Origin: Thiocystis violascens DSM 198
GTDB lineage: Bacteria; Pseudomonadota; Gammaproteobacteria; Chromatiales; Chromatiaceae
DNA length: 64,000 nucleotides
Direction: 5' to 3'
Assembly: GCF_000227745.2 (NCBI RefSeq)
Contig: NC_018012.1
Span: forward strand, 2,216,501-2,280,500
Shown here: positions 7,831 to 15,571 of the stretch, piece after piece
Numbering within the stretch: position 1 is the first letter of the stretch
Layout: every line of letters starts with the position of its first letter
The notes under the pieces: generated by a model
Told to the model about the DNA's origin: nothing
What the model saw: the letters and a program-made list of their open reading frames with translations, nothing else
Databases searched by the model: none
Position numbers and translations under genes: made by a program

Positions 7831-9046
7831 GTACCTCATTCCTCATTAAGTTGCGGATATAGGCGTTTGAGCTTGATGCGTGCATTGTCGGTCGTGAACT
7901 GCCAGTCGACAACAGCCCCGGAAGCATTGCGGCGATCCTCCCAAGCCTTGGCCTCGCTGCGCAGGGTGTCGATGTTGTCGATGCGCCGATCGAGACACTG
8001 CTTGGTGAAGACGCTGAGCTCGATCTCGGCGATGTCGAGCCAGCTGCCGTGTTTGGGGGTGTAGTGGATCTCCAGGCGGTCCAAGAGTCGACGCGCCTCC
8101 TGCGGCGGAAAGGCTTTGTACAGCGACGCCGGCGCATGGGTGTTGAGATTGTCCCAAACCAGAACGACCTTTTCAGCCTTAGGGTAATCGACGTCCAGCA
8201 GCTCCTTGAGCTCATTGGCGAGATCAAGCGCGGTCTTGGTGGCGCGGACGCTGACCTTGCGCCAGCCAGCCAGTGGCTCGACGATCATGAAGTTGTTGGC
8301 GGTGCCGATGCGTTCGTATTCGTAGTCGTAGCGTTGTGCTTGGCCGGGTTGCAGCGGAATCGGCGTGCGGGTTTCGCCGATCAGCTGTGTCGGCTGCTCG
8401 TCGAGGCAGATCACCGGGCGCTGCGGATCATCGGGACGGCGATAGACCTCCAGAACGTCTTCCATGCAGGCCACGAACTCGGCATTGTGCTCGGGCGGAA
8501 TCACCCAGCACGTGCGCAGGTGCGGTTTCAGAACGTTTTTTTGAGCGTACGCATGACGGTTTGCGGCGAGATCGTCTCCACGACCTGCAACTCGACGAGG
8601 CTTTCGGCCAAGAGCGTGAGGGTCCAGCGTGCCTGTCCTTCAGGCGGTGCGGAGCAGGCGAGGCGCACCAGTTGTGCCTCGCCGTCCCCGTCCAGAAGTC
8701 GTTCACGCGGCGGGTGCTCGCGCTTCTTGCGCTCCAGCGCCGCCTCCAAGCCGGCCTCGACAAAGCGTTGTCGGATGCTGAAGACCGTGCGCGCGCTGCA
8801 GTCGAAGGCGTCTGCGGCTTGCGCATCGCTCCAACCGGGCCCACCGGCATCGAGCTTGAGCAGGACGTTCGCATGTTTGATCTTTCGGGCCGCTGCCTTG
8901 CCTTTGCCGATCACCTCCGTCAGTGCCGTTCGCTCCTCCTCGGTGAGCCGCACAACATACTTGACCATAGGGAGTCTCTCTTGATAACCAGCCTTAAGAA
9001 ATACTCCTACGATCATATCTGCGCAAGATTAAGCGGAAAGAGGTAG
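7831..9046. mobile_element. IS630-family insertion sequence
   Basis: About 1.2 kb, flanked by TA on both sides (7829-7830 and 9047-9048), the target duplicated by IS630-family elements. Imperfect terminal inverted repeats are seen: the left end begins GTACCTCATTCCTCATTAAG and the right end, read inward, begins CTACCTCTTTCCGCTTAATC; both continue into TTGCG. It carries one transposase in two overlapping frames and sits between the broken hicB gene and the tumA/tumE pair. Confidence 0.8.
7836..8968 (-). CDS. IS630-family transposase, two frames joined by a likely -1 frameshift
   Basis: The first frame (from ATG 8968, MVKYVVRLTEEERTAL) is the helix-turn-helix DNA-binding part and ends at 8528. 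The second frame, to 7836, is the DDE catalytic domain: ICLDEQPTQL, VVLVWDNLNTHA and GSWLDIAEIELSVF supply the three acidic residues. The two parts overlap at a run of seven A on the coding strand (8536-8542). Slipping back one base there joins RTLKK to NVLKPHLR without loss. This could be programmed frameshifting, as known in several IS families, or a one-base deletion in the run. Confidence 0.82.
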
Positions 9047-9063
9047 TAGTATCATTCGGCGCA

Positions 9064-9102
9064 TCGAAAAACCGCCGCGTTCCGGGAAGCAACGTGGCGG
9101 TT
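9064..9102 (-). terminator. Rho-independent terminator downstream of tumA
   Basis: Read on the minus strand, the arm AACCGCCACGTTG pairs with CGGAACGCGGCGGTT across a short loop and is followed by TTTTT. It lies about 90 bases past the tumA stop codon, so it would end the tumE-tumA transcript. Confidence 0.65.
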
Positions 9103-9192
9103 CGATCGGCCAATCCGTTTGTCCAAGCGGCATCCATGCCGTTTGAGAGGGTGAAAGATACGCGATGCGTCCCCGGCTTGCCGGCTACCCGG

Positions 9193-9537
9193 CTAAGCTG
9201 CGCTCGCCAACGTCATGTGAATTTCCAGCGTCTCGAACGGCACTTGAAGCCTGCCGTCATCCCCTCGCTCAATCAAGCCAAGCTCGACCAAACGCCGGCT
9301 ATCCGACTGCACACTGGACTCGCTGCGCCTGATTGCCTGCGCCAGCGCCTCGACGCGGCATGGTCCGAGACGCGCCAGCGCATTGAGCAGATCCAGGCGC
9401 ACTGGCGTGATGTCAGAAAATAATGTGTGTGCTGACTCAAAGCTGAGAACATAGTCTGCGTTGCCGCCCGCCGCCAGATCGGCCAGGGCCGCATCGAATA
9501 CCCTGCCTGCATGCGCAATCTCGATAATCGCCTTCAT
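9193..9537 (-). CDS. tumA: TumA-type antitoxin, winged helix-turn-helix protein
   Basis: A 114-residue protein starting at the ATG that overlaps the upstream stop as ATGA. The first 45 residues (MKAIIEIAHAGRVFDAALAD) form the toxin-binding region expected of this family. The second half is a winged helix-turn-helix: RLDLLNALARLGPCRVEALA followed by SESSVQSDSRRLVELGLIER. In the TumA/TumE toxin-antitoxin family this protein neutralises the co-transcribed TumE RNase-like toxin and represses the operon. Both genes look intact, in contrast to the neighbouring broken toxin-antitoxin genes. Confidence 0.75.
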   Translation of the reverse strand: MKAIIEIAHAGRVFDAALADLAAGGNADYVLSFESAHTLFSDITPVRLDLLNALARLGPCRVEALAQAIRRSESSVQSDSRRLVELGLIERGDDGRLQVPFETLEIHMTLASAA

Positions 9538-9815
9538 TTGATCCACCTCGACACATCCGCCCGGAAGTCCGCGATCAGACGCTCCGGGGTCGTAAAATCA
9601 TAGGGTTCTTCACAATCGCCAAGGTGTCGGTGATCCCCCTTGCCACGTTCATTGTCATCGCGCACCACGCAAACGCCATCGATCACATAGGCAAGCCGGT
9701 ATTTAAAGCGATGTTGGCAAGGGGGAACCGGCTCGGGCGTCTCCCAGATCACGAGATGCACTCGGCTACCGTCGTCACGACGTTCACAACGATTCGTGAG
9801 TGGCTTGGCTTTCAT
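9534..9815 (-). CDS. tumE: TumE-family toxin (DUF6516)
   Basis: A 93-residue protein with the core of the TumE/DUF6516 family: VHLVIWETPEPVPP, the basic segment HRFKYRLAYV, and the highly conserved ERGKGDHRHLG with PYDFTTPERLIADF. The conserved GKGDHRH cluster is the likely active or RNA-binding site. It is the first gene of the pair and overlaps tumA by four bases. The toxic activity itself is inferred from family knowledge. Confidence 0.75.
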   Translation of the reverse strand: MKAKPLTNRCERRDDGSRVHLVIWETPEPVPPCQHRFKYRLAYVIDGVCVVRDDNERGKGDHRHLGDCEEPYDFTTPERLIADFRADVSRWIK

Positions 9816-9919
9816 GCCTTGAATCTTAACGGTGGATTTCCGGCATGCAACCGATTTGTTTCACGGCCAGTCGCCATCTGAGCCAAAGTAGGGTATGCAC
9901 CGCATACCATTCGGCGTAT

Positions 9920-9958
9920 CGAAAAAACCGCCTCGTTTCATCACGAAGCGGGGCGGTG
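9920..9958 (-). terminator. Rho-independent terminator
   Basis: On the minus strand the arm ACCGCCCCGCTTCGTG pairs imperfectly with AAACGAGGCGGT and is followed by TTTTTT and CGATACGCC. It resembles the terminator at 9064-9102, including the flanking CATTCGGCG(C/T)ATCG. It would stop transcripts arriving from the right, originally probably those of the FRG/kinase genes before ISAs1 inserted. Confidence 0.6.
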
Positions 9959-10003
9959 AGGTGTTGGCAACCAGCGTTTGTGCGGTTGGTCAGCCGAAGA
10001 AGG

Positions 10004-10021
10004 TACTACCTGGCTACCTGG
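10004..10021. repeat. Short tandem repeat CTACCTGG, also the ISAs1 target duplication
   Basis: Two units of (A/G)CTACCTGG directly precede the ISAs1 element. A further unit (11319-11326) directly follows it. Confidence 0.7.
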
Positions 10022-11318
10022 CCAGGGCAATCGCATCAAGCGCTGCTAACATTAGCGGGTACCGATGTATCAGCGTCGCCCTTCCTCTGAGGCGACTCGA
10101 AGAGCAATTTCGACAGGTAGGACTCGTCCCAACCGGCTTTCAAGCGTTTGTTCTGGATGCCGAGCTTGGTGCCGTCATTCTTGAGGCGCGAGAGGGCGAG
10201 GTGACGCAGGACGGCAAGATTCTCGCGCGCCACCGGATCGCGGACACGGCACTCATCCTCACGAAAGGCGATATCGAGATTCCAATGCAACCCGTTTTCG
10301 ATGCCCCAGTGACCGCGTACTGCGTGGGCAAAGCGCGCGGCGCTGGTGCCGACGCTGCCAATGAAATAGCGGGTCTCGACCGAGACCTTGCCGGCGACCT
10401 CACGGCGCGATTCAACCATGCCGATCATGTTCATTGCCTCCCACGAGGCGCTGTGCGGCACGCCGGAAAGATCGCCCAAGGTTTGGTAGCGACGGGTTTC
10501 GAGACGACCATGCCCTCGCTCGACGGTTTCGAGGAATGCCGAATCGACACCGGCGTAGCCTCTGGCGTCGGCGTCGATGAACGCCTCCTCGACCTCGGCG
10601 GCCAGCGTTTCCTGGTTGCCTTTGAGCGCGAGCACATAGTCCCCTCCCTGGTGGATGATCTGCGCGGCAATCTTGGTCTGGCAGCCCATGGCGTCGATGG
10701 TGACGATGCAGCCCTCCAGCTTCAGCCACTCCAGCAGACGTGGAATGGCCGTGATCTCATTGGATTTGGCGTCGGTGGCGACCTGTCCGAGCACCACCCG
10801 ATTGGCCGTCGCCCAGGCACTGACCAGGTGCAACGCCGCCAAGCCCTTGCCGCGGCTGTGGGAGCGGCGCAGGGTCTTGCCATCGACGGCAATGATCTCT
10901 TCGGGGATCAGTTCGGCCACCGACGCGCTCCATTGGCGAAAGCAGGCGGCAAACTGTGCGGGATCGATGAGCGCAAACACCCGCCCGAAGGTGTCGTGCG
11001 ACGGAATGCCCGCGGGCAGTTTCAGAAACGTGCGCAGCCACGCCTCCTTGGCCTGTCCGAACGTCTCGACACCCACCCAACCGTCGGCGCCACTGAAGGA
11101 CGCCGCGATGGTGATCACGATCATCTCACTTAAGAGGTGCCGTCGTTGGATCGCGCTGCGCGGCTCGTCCAGCGGGGCAAAATGGTGCGCAATCGATCGC
11201 TCCACACTCAAGTCGCACATCGGCGAGATCTCCCCAAGATTCTAAAGACTCAAATCATTGGGGCCGCAGTACGGATTGTCTAACAGTATGCGCTAATGCG
11301 TTGATGCGATTGCCCTGG
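10022..11318. mobile_element. ISAs1-family insertion sequence, complete
   Basis: 1297 bp with an 18-bp perfect terminal inverted repeat (CCAGGGCAATCGCATCAA at the left, its complement at the right) and an 8-bp direct repeat CTACCTGG at 10014-10021 and 11319-11326. It carries one intact transposase gene on the minus strand. The clean ends suggest a recent insertion. Confidence 0.9.
10036..11220 (-). CDS. ISAs1-family transposase
   Basis: 394 residues, full family length and uninterrupted. DDE-type motifs: AVDGKTLRRS (first Asp), VTIDAMGCQ (second Asp), and HWGIENGLHWNLDIAFREDE around the catalytic Glu. The N-terminal DPRSAIQRRH-like region (EPRSAIQRRHLLSEMIVIT) is typical of this family and of H-repeat proteins. 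The gene fills the element from near one inverted repeat to the other. Confidence 0.93.
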   Translation of the reverse strand: MCDLSVERSIAHHFAPLDEPRSAIQRRHLLSEMIVITIAASFSGADGWVGVETFGQAKEAWLRTFLKLPAGIPSHDTFGRVFALIDPAQFAACFRQWSASVAELIPEEIIAVDGKTLRRSHSRGKGLAALHLVSAWATANRVVLGQVATDAKSNEITAIPRLLEWLKLEGCIVTIDAMGCQTKIAAQIIHQGGDYVLALKGNQETLAAEVEEAFIDADARGYAGVDSAFLETVERGHGRLETRRYQTLGDLSGVPHSASWEAMNMIGMVESRREVAGKVSVETRYFIGSVGTSAARFAHAVRGHWGIENGLHWNLDIAFREDECRVRDPVARENLAVLRHLALSRLKNDGTKLGIQNKRLKAGWDESYLSKLLFESPQRKGDADTSVPANVSSA

Positions 11319-11359
11319 CTACCTGGCTGTTTCGTCGCGATTCAGACCGATGGAGCCAT

Positions 11360-12283
11360 CTATTTTTTCTTAAATAAAATTGACCTATATAAATAAGCTT
11401 TAGCAACATTGTCAAGCGTCGGCATCAATTGATAGGAAGAAATCCCATAGTCGAACAAGATCCTTAACATATTATCTGCCTCGGCTGCGGGAAGTAAAAA
11501 TTTCTTGAGTGATCCTTTTAATTCCTTTGCTTGTTCTACAACATCCTCTATCGAAGGCCATTTTTCATTTTTTGAAAAATAAGTGTTAGCTTCCGGCAAA
11601 TGCGTAAAGACGCCCTGCTGCACAAGAAGAAAATTATTTCTATGTCGCGGCGCATTAACCTTCACTATTTGATTTGACTTAGAGAAATGGCGCGTGTCAA
11701 GGCAAAATACAGCTATATATTCTGATTTCATTCGATCCTTTTCCGGCGTTATGCTTGACGCTTCCAGCGCCGCAAAAAAACAAGCAATTAACGGTGATTC
11801 TGTCCAGTCAAGAAGACGAGTTGGCACTCCATGATGCTGTGCCAAGGCCATCTCTTCCAGTGCTTCATTGTTTGGAAAATCTTCTATCAAGCTACAATCA
11901 TTATTAGCTAGAACGCTATTTGTTATTTTATGGCGACCTTCGATTTTTGAATAATTAATTGGCGTCTCAATTCCAAGTTTGTCTGCCGTTTCTAAGAATA
12001 TAAAAACTGATCTAAGTTCCGCATGCATATGAGTCCCAAGCCGTATCATCGTTTTGTCATGCACAGAAGGTAGCTGGGGAGCAAAATCCTCTAATCGAAC
12101 ATTTTCTCGAAACACAGCAGGCGTCAGCTTCCATTTCGCGTCTGCTTGTCCTCTGAAAATATAACCGTTTCTGCCAGTTCCATTTGCTTCCCAAATAAGG
12201 TTGGTGCGGAAAAATTTATTGTTCTGAAAAAACCATACCAATTCATCTGCCGTACTAAATTTCTGCTCGTACCAAGGTGCCAT
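11360..12283 (-). CDS. FRG-domain protein
   Basis: A 307-residue protein with the FRG signature: an N-terminal NGYIFRGQADAKWKL, then LAQHHGVPTRLLDWTESPL and IACFFA. FRG domains occur in phage-defence and toxin-type proteins, but their biochemical activity is unknown. The gene is markedly AT-rich compared with its neighbours and starts 70 bases past the kinase gene stop, pointing to horizontal acquisition. The ISAs1 element lies 40 bases beyond its stop. It has no recognisable partner enzyme; the adjacent kinase C-terminus shares its AT-rich composition. Confidence 0.82.
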   Translation of the reverse strand: MAPWYEQKFSTADELVWFFQNNKFFRTNLIWEANGTGRNGYIFRGQADAKWKLTPAVFRENVRLEDFAPQLPSVHDKTMIRLGTHMHAELRSVFIFLETADKLGIETPINYSKIEGRHKITNSVLANNDCSLIEDFPNNEALEEMALAQHHGVPTRLLDWTESPLIACFFAALEASSITPEKDRMKSEYIAVFCLDTRHFSKSNQIVKVNAPRHRNNFLLVQQGVFTHLPEANTYFSKNEKWPSIEDVVEQAKELKGSLKKFLLPAAEADNMLRILFDYGISSYQLMPTLDNVAKAYLYRSILFKKK

Positions 12284-12354
12284 ATAACACTTCCGTTAAT
12301 GGTTTTACTTTTTGTTACCTGCAAAATTTTCTGGCAGACGCTCCGCGCAGAGAA

Positions 12355-14523
12355 TCAGTACACATAAAGATCTGTTGTATTTTCGCACTCAATTTCAACT
12401 TTACCCTTTTCTGATCTTGGCCACATTCCATAATCTGAAGAAGAATGGATTGTTGACCGAGCGATGATCTTTCCATCATTGTTTCTGATTTTAACAGGAG
12501 TATAGCTTACATCATCAATGCTGGCATCTAATAATATAGATATAAATACGCTCGGAGCAGTTCCAGGTCCTCTCGCAAACGGATATCGCGCCTCCCCGTC
12601 TTTGTCACGCGCCCAACCCGATATATACATGACTTTTTGACCATATACTTTCATATCAATCGTTGGCTCGAACACCGGTATACCATCAGGGCTAAAAGGG
12701 GTTTGAGCTAATTCGTCATCATGCCAAACGGAATGCTTAATAAAACCGTTCCTTAACATTATCCTGATAGCTTTTGCTGGGTCTGGAGGCTTAATGCATC
12801 GGAGCTGATCTTCAAGCGCTTTTATTGTAGCAACAGCCTTTTTCTTATAATCTTCTTTTTTTAATTTCAGATTTTTCAGTTTTTTCTTTCTCAGATCAAC
12901 TTGTTCGTTTTCGATATTTAGGCGGTAGAGCACCTCAATAAATTTTTCAGCTTCTTCTACATCGCCATTCTCAATGCTGACATCTATTTTGGTTAAAAAG
13001 CGGTCCACGATCCTGCGCCGCGCATCGTTTTCAATACCATGAGAATCACGTTCTTCTCCATTCCAAGGCCAGCGTTCATCGGGTTCCACTTTGTCGAGAA
13101 CTTGCTGCAAAACCCTCAGCGCGTACTCGCCATCCGGACTCATCGTTAACGCATTGCTTGCCAAATGGGCGTTAAACCGCTGTTCCAACGCGGCGATTTC
13201 TCGACCACGAGCGGCTTTTTGCTCGGCCAGTCGGTTCTGTTCTCCCCGCTGCTGCCGTTGGCGCTCGGCCAATTGATCCGCCCGACCATCGCTTTCGCTC
13301 ATCAGTGAGGATTGCGGTTCGGGATGCGCGACCGGCGGAGGTTGAACAGCCAGCGGCGGCAATGTCGGCTCCAACGGGGGAGGAATCAACACAATCATGC
13401 CAAACCCCAGCATCGCTAACAGCGCGATGAACAAGACGGCCGTCAACATCCGGGAACGGGGTTTGACTGGTGAGGATGATTGATCGGCTGCCGCTTTGGC
13501 TTGCGACACGCTCGATGGCGCTGGCATTGGCTGTTCGGTCGGCTGCGCGGGCGTTTCAGCCTCCCGCCACGCCTCCTGCAACGCCGCCACGCTCGGATAC
13601 CGTTCCCCCGCCCGCACCGCCAGCGCCTTGAACAACACCGCCTCCTGCGCCGGCGTGATCGCAATCCCCAACCGCGAGGGCGGAATCAACTCATCCAGTT
13701 CCACCCGATCCAGCGCCTCGGGCGGGAGGATGCCGGTGACGGCGCGATACAGCGTCGCGGCGAGGCTGTAGACATCGGTCCAGGGGCCTTGCTTGCCTTT
13801 GGTCCGATATTGCTCTTCCGGGGCATAACCGGGTTTGAGGATGACCGAGAGGCTTTTGCTGTGCTCGCCGGCGGCAAAGCGCGCGGCGCCGAAGTCGAGC
13901 AGCTTGATCCGCCCGTTGGCGCTGACATAGATGTTGTCGGGGGCGATGTCGCGATGCAGCAGTCCTTCCTGATGCACTGCGCGCAGGGCGTCCAGGATCG
14001 GGAGCAACAGTCGTAACGCTTGGTCGAACGGCAGCCGTCCGCCCGGTTGTTGTTCGAGATACTGCTTGAGCGTCAGTCCCTCGACGTAATCCATCACGCT
14101 GTAGCCGGTGCCGTGGGCGCGGAAGAAGCTCTTGACGGTGACGATGCCGGGATGCTGATCGAAACGCGCCAGGGCGCGCGCCTCTTCCAGAAACCGCTCA
14201 AGTCCGTAAGCGAACTGCTCGGCGGCCGGGCCGGAATAGACGGCGAGGCTCACCCCATCGGGCGCGCGGCTGGCGCTGTCGCGCGGCAGGTATTCCTTGA
14301 TCGCGAGACGCAGTTGCAGATTCTCGTCCCAGACCAGATAGGTGATGCCGAAGCCGCCGTGCCCGAGTACCCGACCGAGGCGGTAGCGTCCGTCGAGCCG
14401 CGTGCCGAGCGCGAGCGCCGGGGGCGGGTTTTCCGCGCCGGGTTGCCAGCCGCAGGTTGGACAGGGTTTGGCGGTCGTTGCACTGAAACAGGAGGGACAG
14501 TGGGGCTCGGCGTGGGCATCCAT
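12355..14523 (-). CDS. Hanks-type Ser/Thr protein kinase, zinc ribbon, membrane-anchored, with long C-terminal extension
   Basis: 722 residues from the ATG at 14523, which has GGAG nine bases upstream. Order: zinc ribbon (CPSC and CPTC in the first 25 residues); kinase domain with the glycine loop LGHGGFG, AIKEYLP Lys, LLHRDIAPDN catalytic loop, LLDFGAAR and the APEEQ segment; a Pro/Gln linker; one transmembrane helix (LTAVLFIALLAMLGFGMIVL); then a charged coiled-coil region and a C-terminal domain without a family match (SGWARDKDGEARYPFARGPG). The first 450 residues are GC-rich, while the last 250 or so are AT-rich like the FRG gene, so the gene looks chimeric. Likely partners are the two PP2C phosphatases and the FHA proteins nearby. 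Confidence 0.87.
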   Translation of the reverse strand: MDAHAEPHCPSCFSATTAKPCPTCGWQPGAENPPPALALGTRLDGRYRLGRVLGHGGFGITYLVWDENLQLRLAIKEYLPRDSASRAPDGVSLAVYSGPAAEQFAYGLERFLEEARALARFDQHPGIVTVKSFFRAHGTGYSVMDYVEGLTLKQYLEQQPGGRLPFDQALRLLLPILDALRAVHQEGLLHRDIAPDNIYVSANGRIKLLDFGAARFAAGEHSKSLSVILKPGYAPEEQYRTKGKQGPWTDVYSLAATLYRAVTGILPPEALDRVELDELIPPSRLGIAITPAQEAVLFKALAVRAGERYPSVAALQEAWREAETPAQPTEQPMPAPSSVSQAKAAADQSSSPVKPRSRMLTAVLFIALLAMLGFGMIVLIPPPLEPTLPPLAVQPPPVAHPEPQSSLMSESDGRADQLAERQRQQRGEQNRLAEQKAARGREIAALEQRFNAHLASNALTMSPDGEYALRVLQQVLDKVEPDERWPWNGEERDSHGIENDARRRIVDRFLTKIDVSIENGDVEEAEKFIEVLYRLNIENEQVDLRKKKLKNLKLKKEDYKKKAVATIKALEDQLRCIKPPDPAKAIRIMLRNGFIKHSVWHDDELAQTPFSPDGIPVFEPTIDMKVYGQKVMYISGWARDKDGEARYPFARGPGTAPSVFISILLDASIDDVSYTPVKIRNNDGKIIARSTIHSSSDYGMWPRSEKGKVEIECENTTDLYVY

Positions 14524-14627
14524 GAAGCGTACTCCGCGAAGACTCGAATCGGTCGGCGCCGAGACTGTAGCACACAGGATGATTGGAGGGATCCGGCGCG
14601 AAGCTGAGTCAGCCATTCTCATTTTGA

Positions 14628-14743
14628 CGTAGGAGCCCGCTTGCGGGCGACTTGCGGGCCTGCTGCATTTGCTTGCGGGCGACGGGGGTAGGTGGACCCA
14701 AAGGCTTTTGGCAGGTCATGTCGCCCGCAAGCGGGCTCCTACG
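14628..14743. repeat. REPIN-type inverted REP pair, copy 1
   Basis: Two inverted copies of a palindromic REP that begins GTAGGAGCCCGCTTGCGGGC, separated by about 65 bases that also contain two degenerate GCTTGCGGGCGAC units. The flanks (TTTGAC on one side, ATGG on the other) match, in reverse, those of the copy at 24005. Confidence 0.88.
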
Positions 14744-14847
14744 ATGGCGGATGACGCCAAAACGAGAACGGCTGCAGCCGCGTCGGTGAAATCAGGCTAT
14801 TGATAATGGTTGGATTCATCGAGTTTAGGCATCTCTCGACGCGTCGA

Positions 14848-15462
14848 TCAGCGAGTCCCGTGCTGATCCGGGGAGGCGGGAGCGTCTACCGGCCAGACAA
14901 ACCGCTCGCCGCAGAAGGGCACGAACAGCAGTTTGGTTTCACCCAGCTCGATCAGGTCATAGGGCGCCAGTTCGACCGGGGCGATCACTTCCTCCTCGTT
15001 CAGATAGACCAGTCCGCGACTGTCGCCGGGGGCGAGTCGGAAGGTGTGGCGCTTGGGGTTATAGCTGACGATGGCGTGATTCTCGCGGCTGATGGTGGCA
15101 TCGCCGGTGATGGCGACATCCATCGTTGGCGAACGACCGATGAAGTTGCGTTCGGTGTGGAGTCGATAATCCCGACCGCGCTCGGGGCCGGCGACGCACA
15201 CCAGCCAGCCGACCACCGGATCGACGCCGCCCATGCGCCCGGCCCAGACATGGCGGGTCTCGCCCGCGTCTCGTCCCAGTCCGGCGGGCGGTGGGGTGCC
15301 AGCGGCGCGGGTGTGACCGCTCTCGGCGACTGGTCGCGGGCTGCCGCCCTCCCCCGCCAGCGGACGGGTGGCGTGCAGTTCCAGACCCACGCCGCAAAAG
15401 GGGCAACTTGAGTGCTCTTCGTCGTTGTAAAAATGACCGTTCCCGCAAGACACCATGCTCAT
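14848..15462 (-). CDS. FHA-domain protein with N-terminal zinc ribbon
   Basis: The start at 15462 (MSMVSCGNGHFYN) follows GAAGGAAAAACTG, a good ribosome-binding site. Domains: zinc ribbon (CGNGHFY, CPFCG) in the first 25 residues; a Gly/Pro linker; then an FHA domain in which RNFIGRSPTMDVAI, TISRENHAIVSY and SRGLVYLNEE provide the phosphothreonine-binding positions. The zinc ribbon plus FHA arrangement mirrors the zinc ribbon on the kinase just downstream. It is separated from the kinase gene by REPIN copy 1, and an IS5-family element inserted 110 bases upstream may have cut it off from its promoter or former operon partners. Confidence 0.84.
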   Translation of the reverse strand: MSMVSCGNGHFYNDEEHSSCPFCGVGLELHATRPLAGEGGSPRPVAESGHTRAAGTPPPAGLGRDAGETRHVWAGRMGGVDPVVGWLVCVAGPERGRDYRLHTERNFIGRSPTMDVAITGDATISRENHAIVSYNPKRHTFRLAPGDSRGLVYLNEEEVIAPVELAPYDLIELGETKLLFVPFCGERFVWPVDAPASPDQHGTR

Positions 15463-15571
15463 CAGTTTTTCCTTCAGTGCGATTTCCACGAATAGCCGTT
15501 AAACCTTCAACCGCATTAGGCGATTTAGGCGATTTAGGTGAAAGACTTTACCGATTTTCCGTTCGTCCTGA

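Noticed and set aside
10895..11245. Plus-strand frames across ISAs1 as passenger genes
   Set aside because: They are antisense to the intact transposase, which occupies nearly the whole element.
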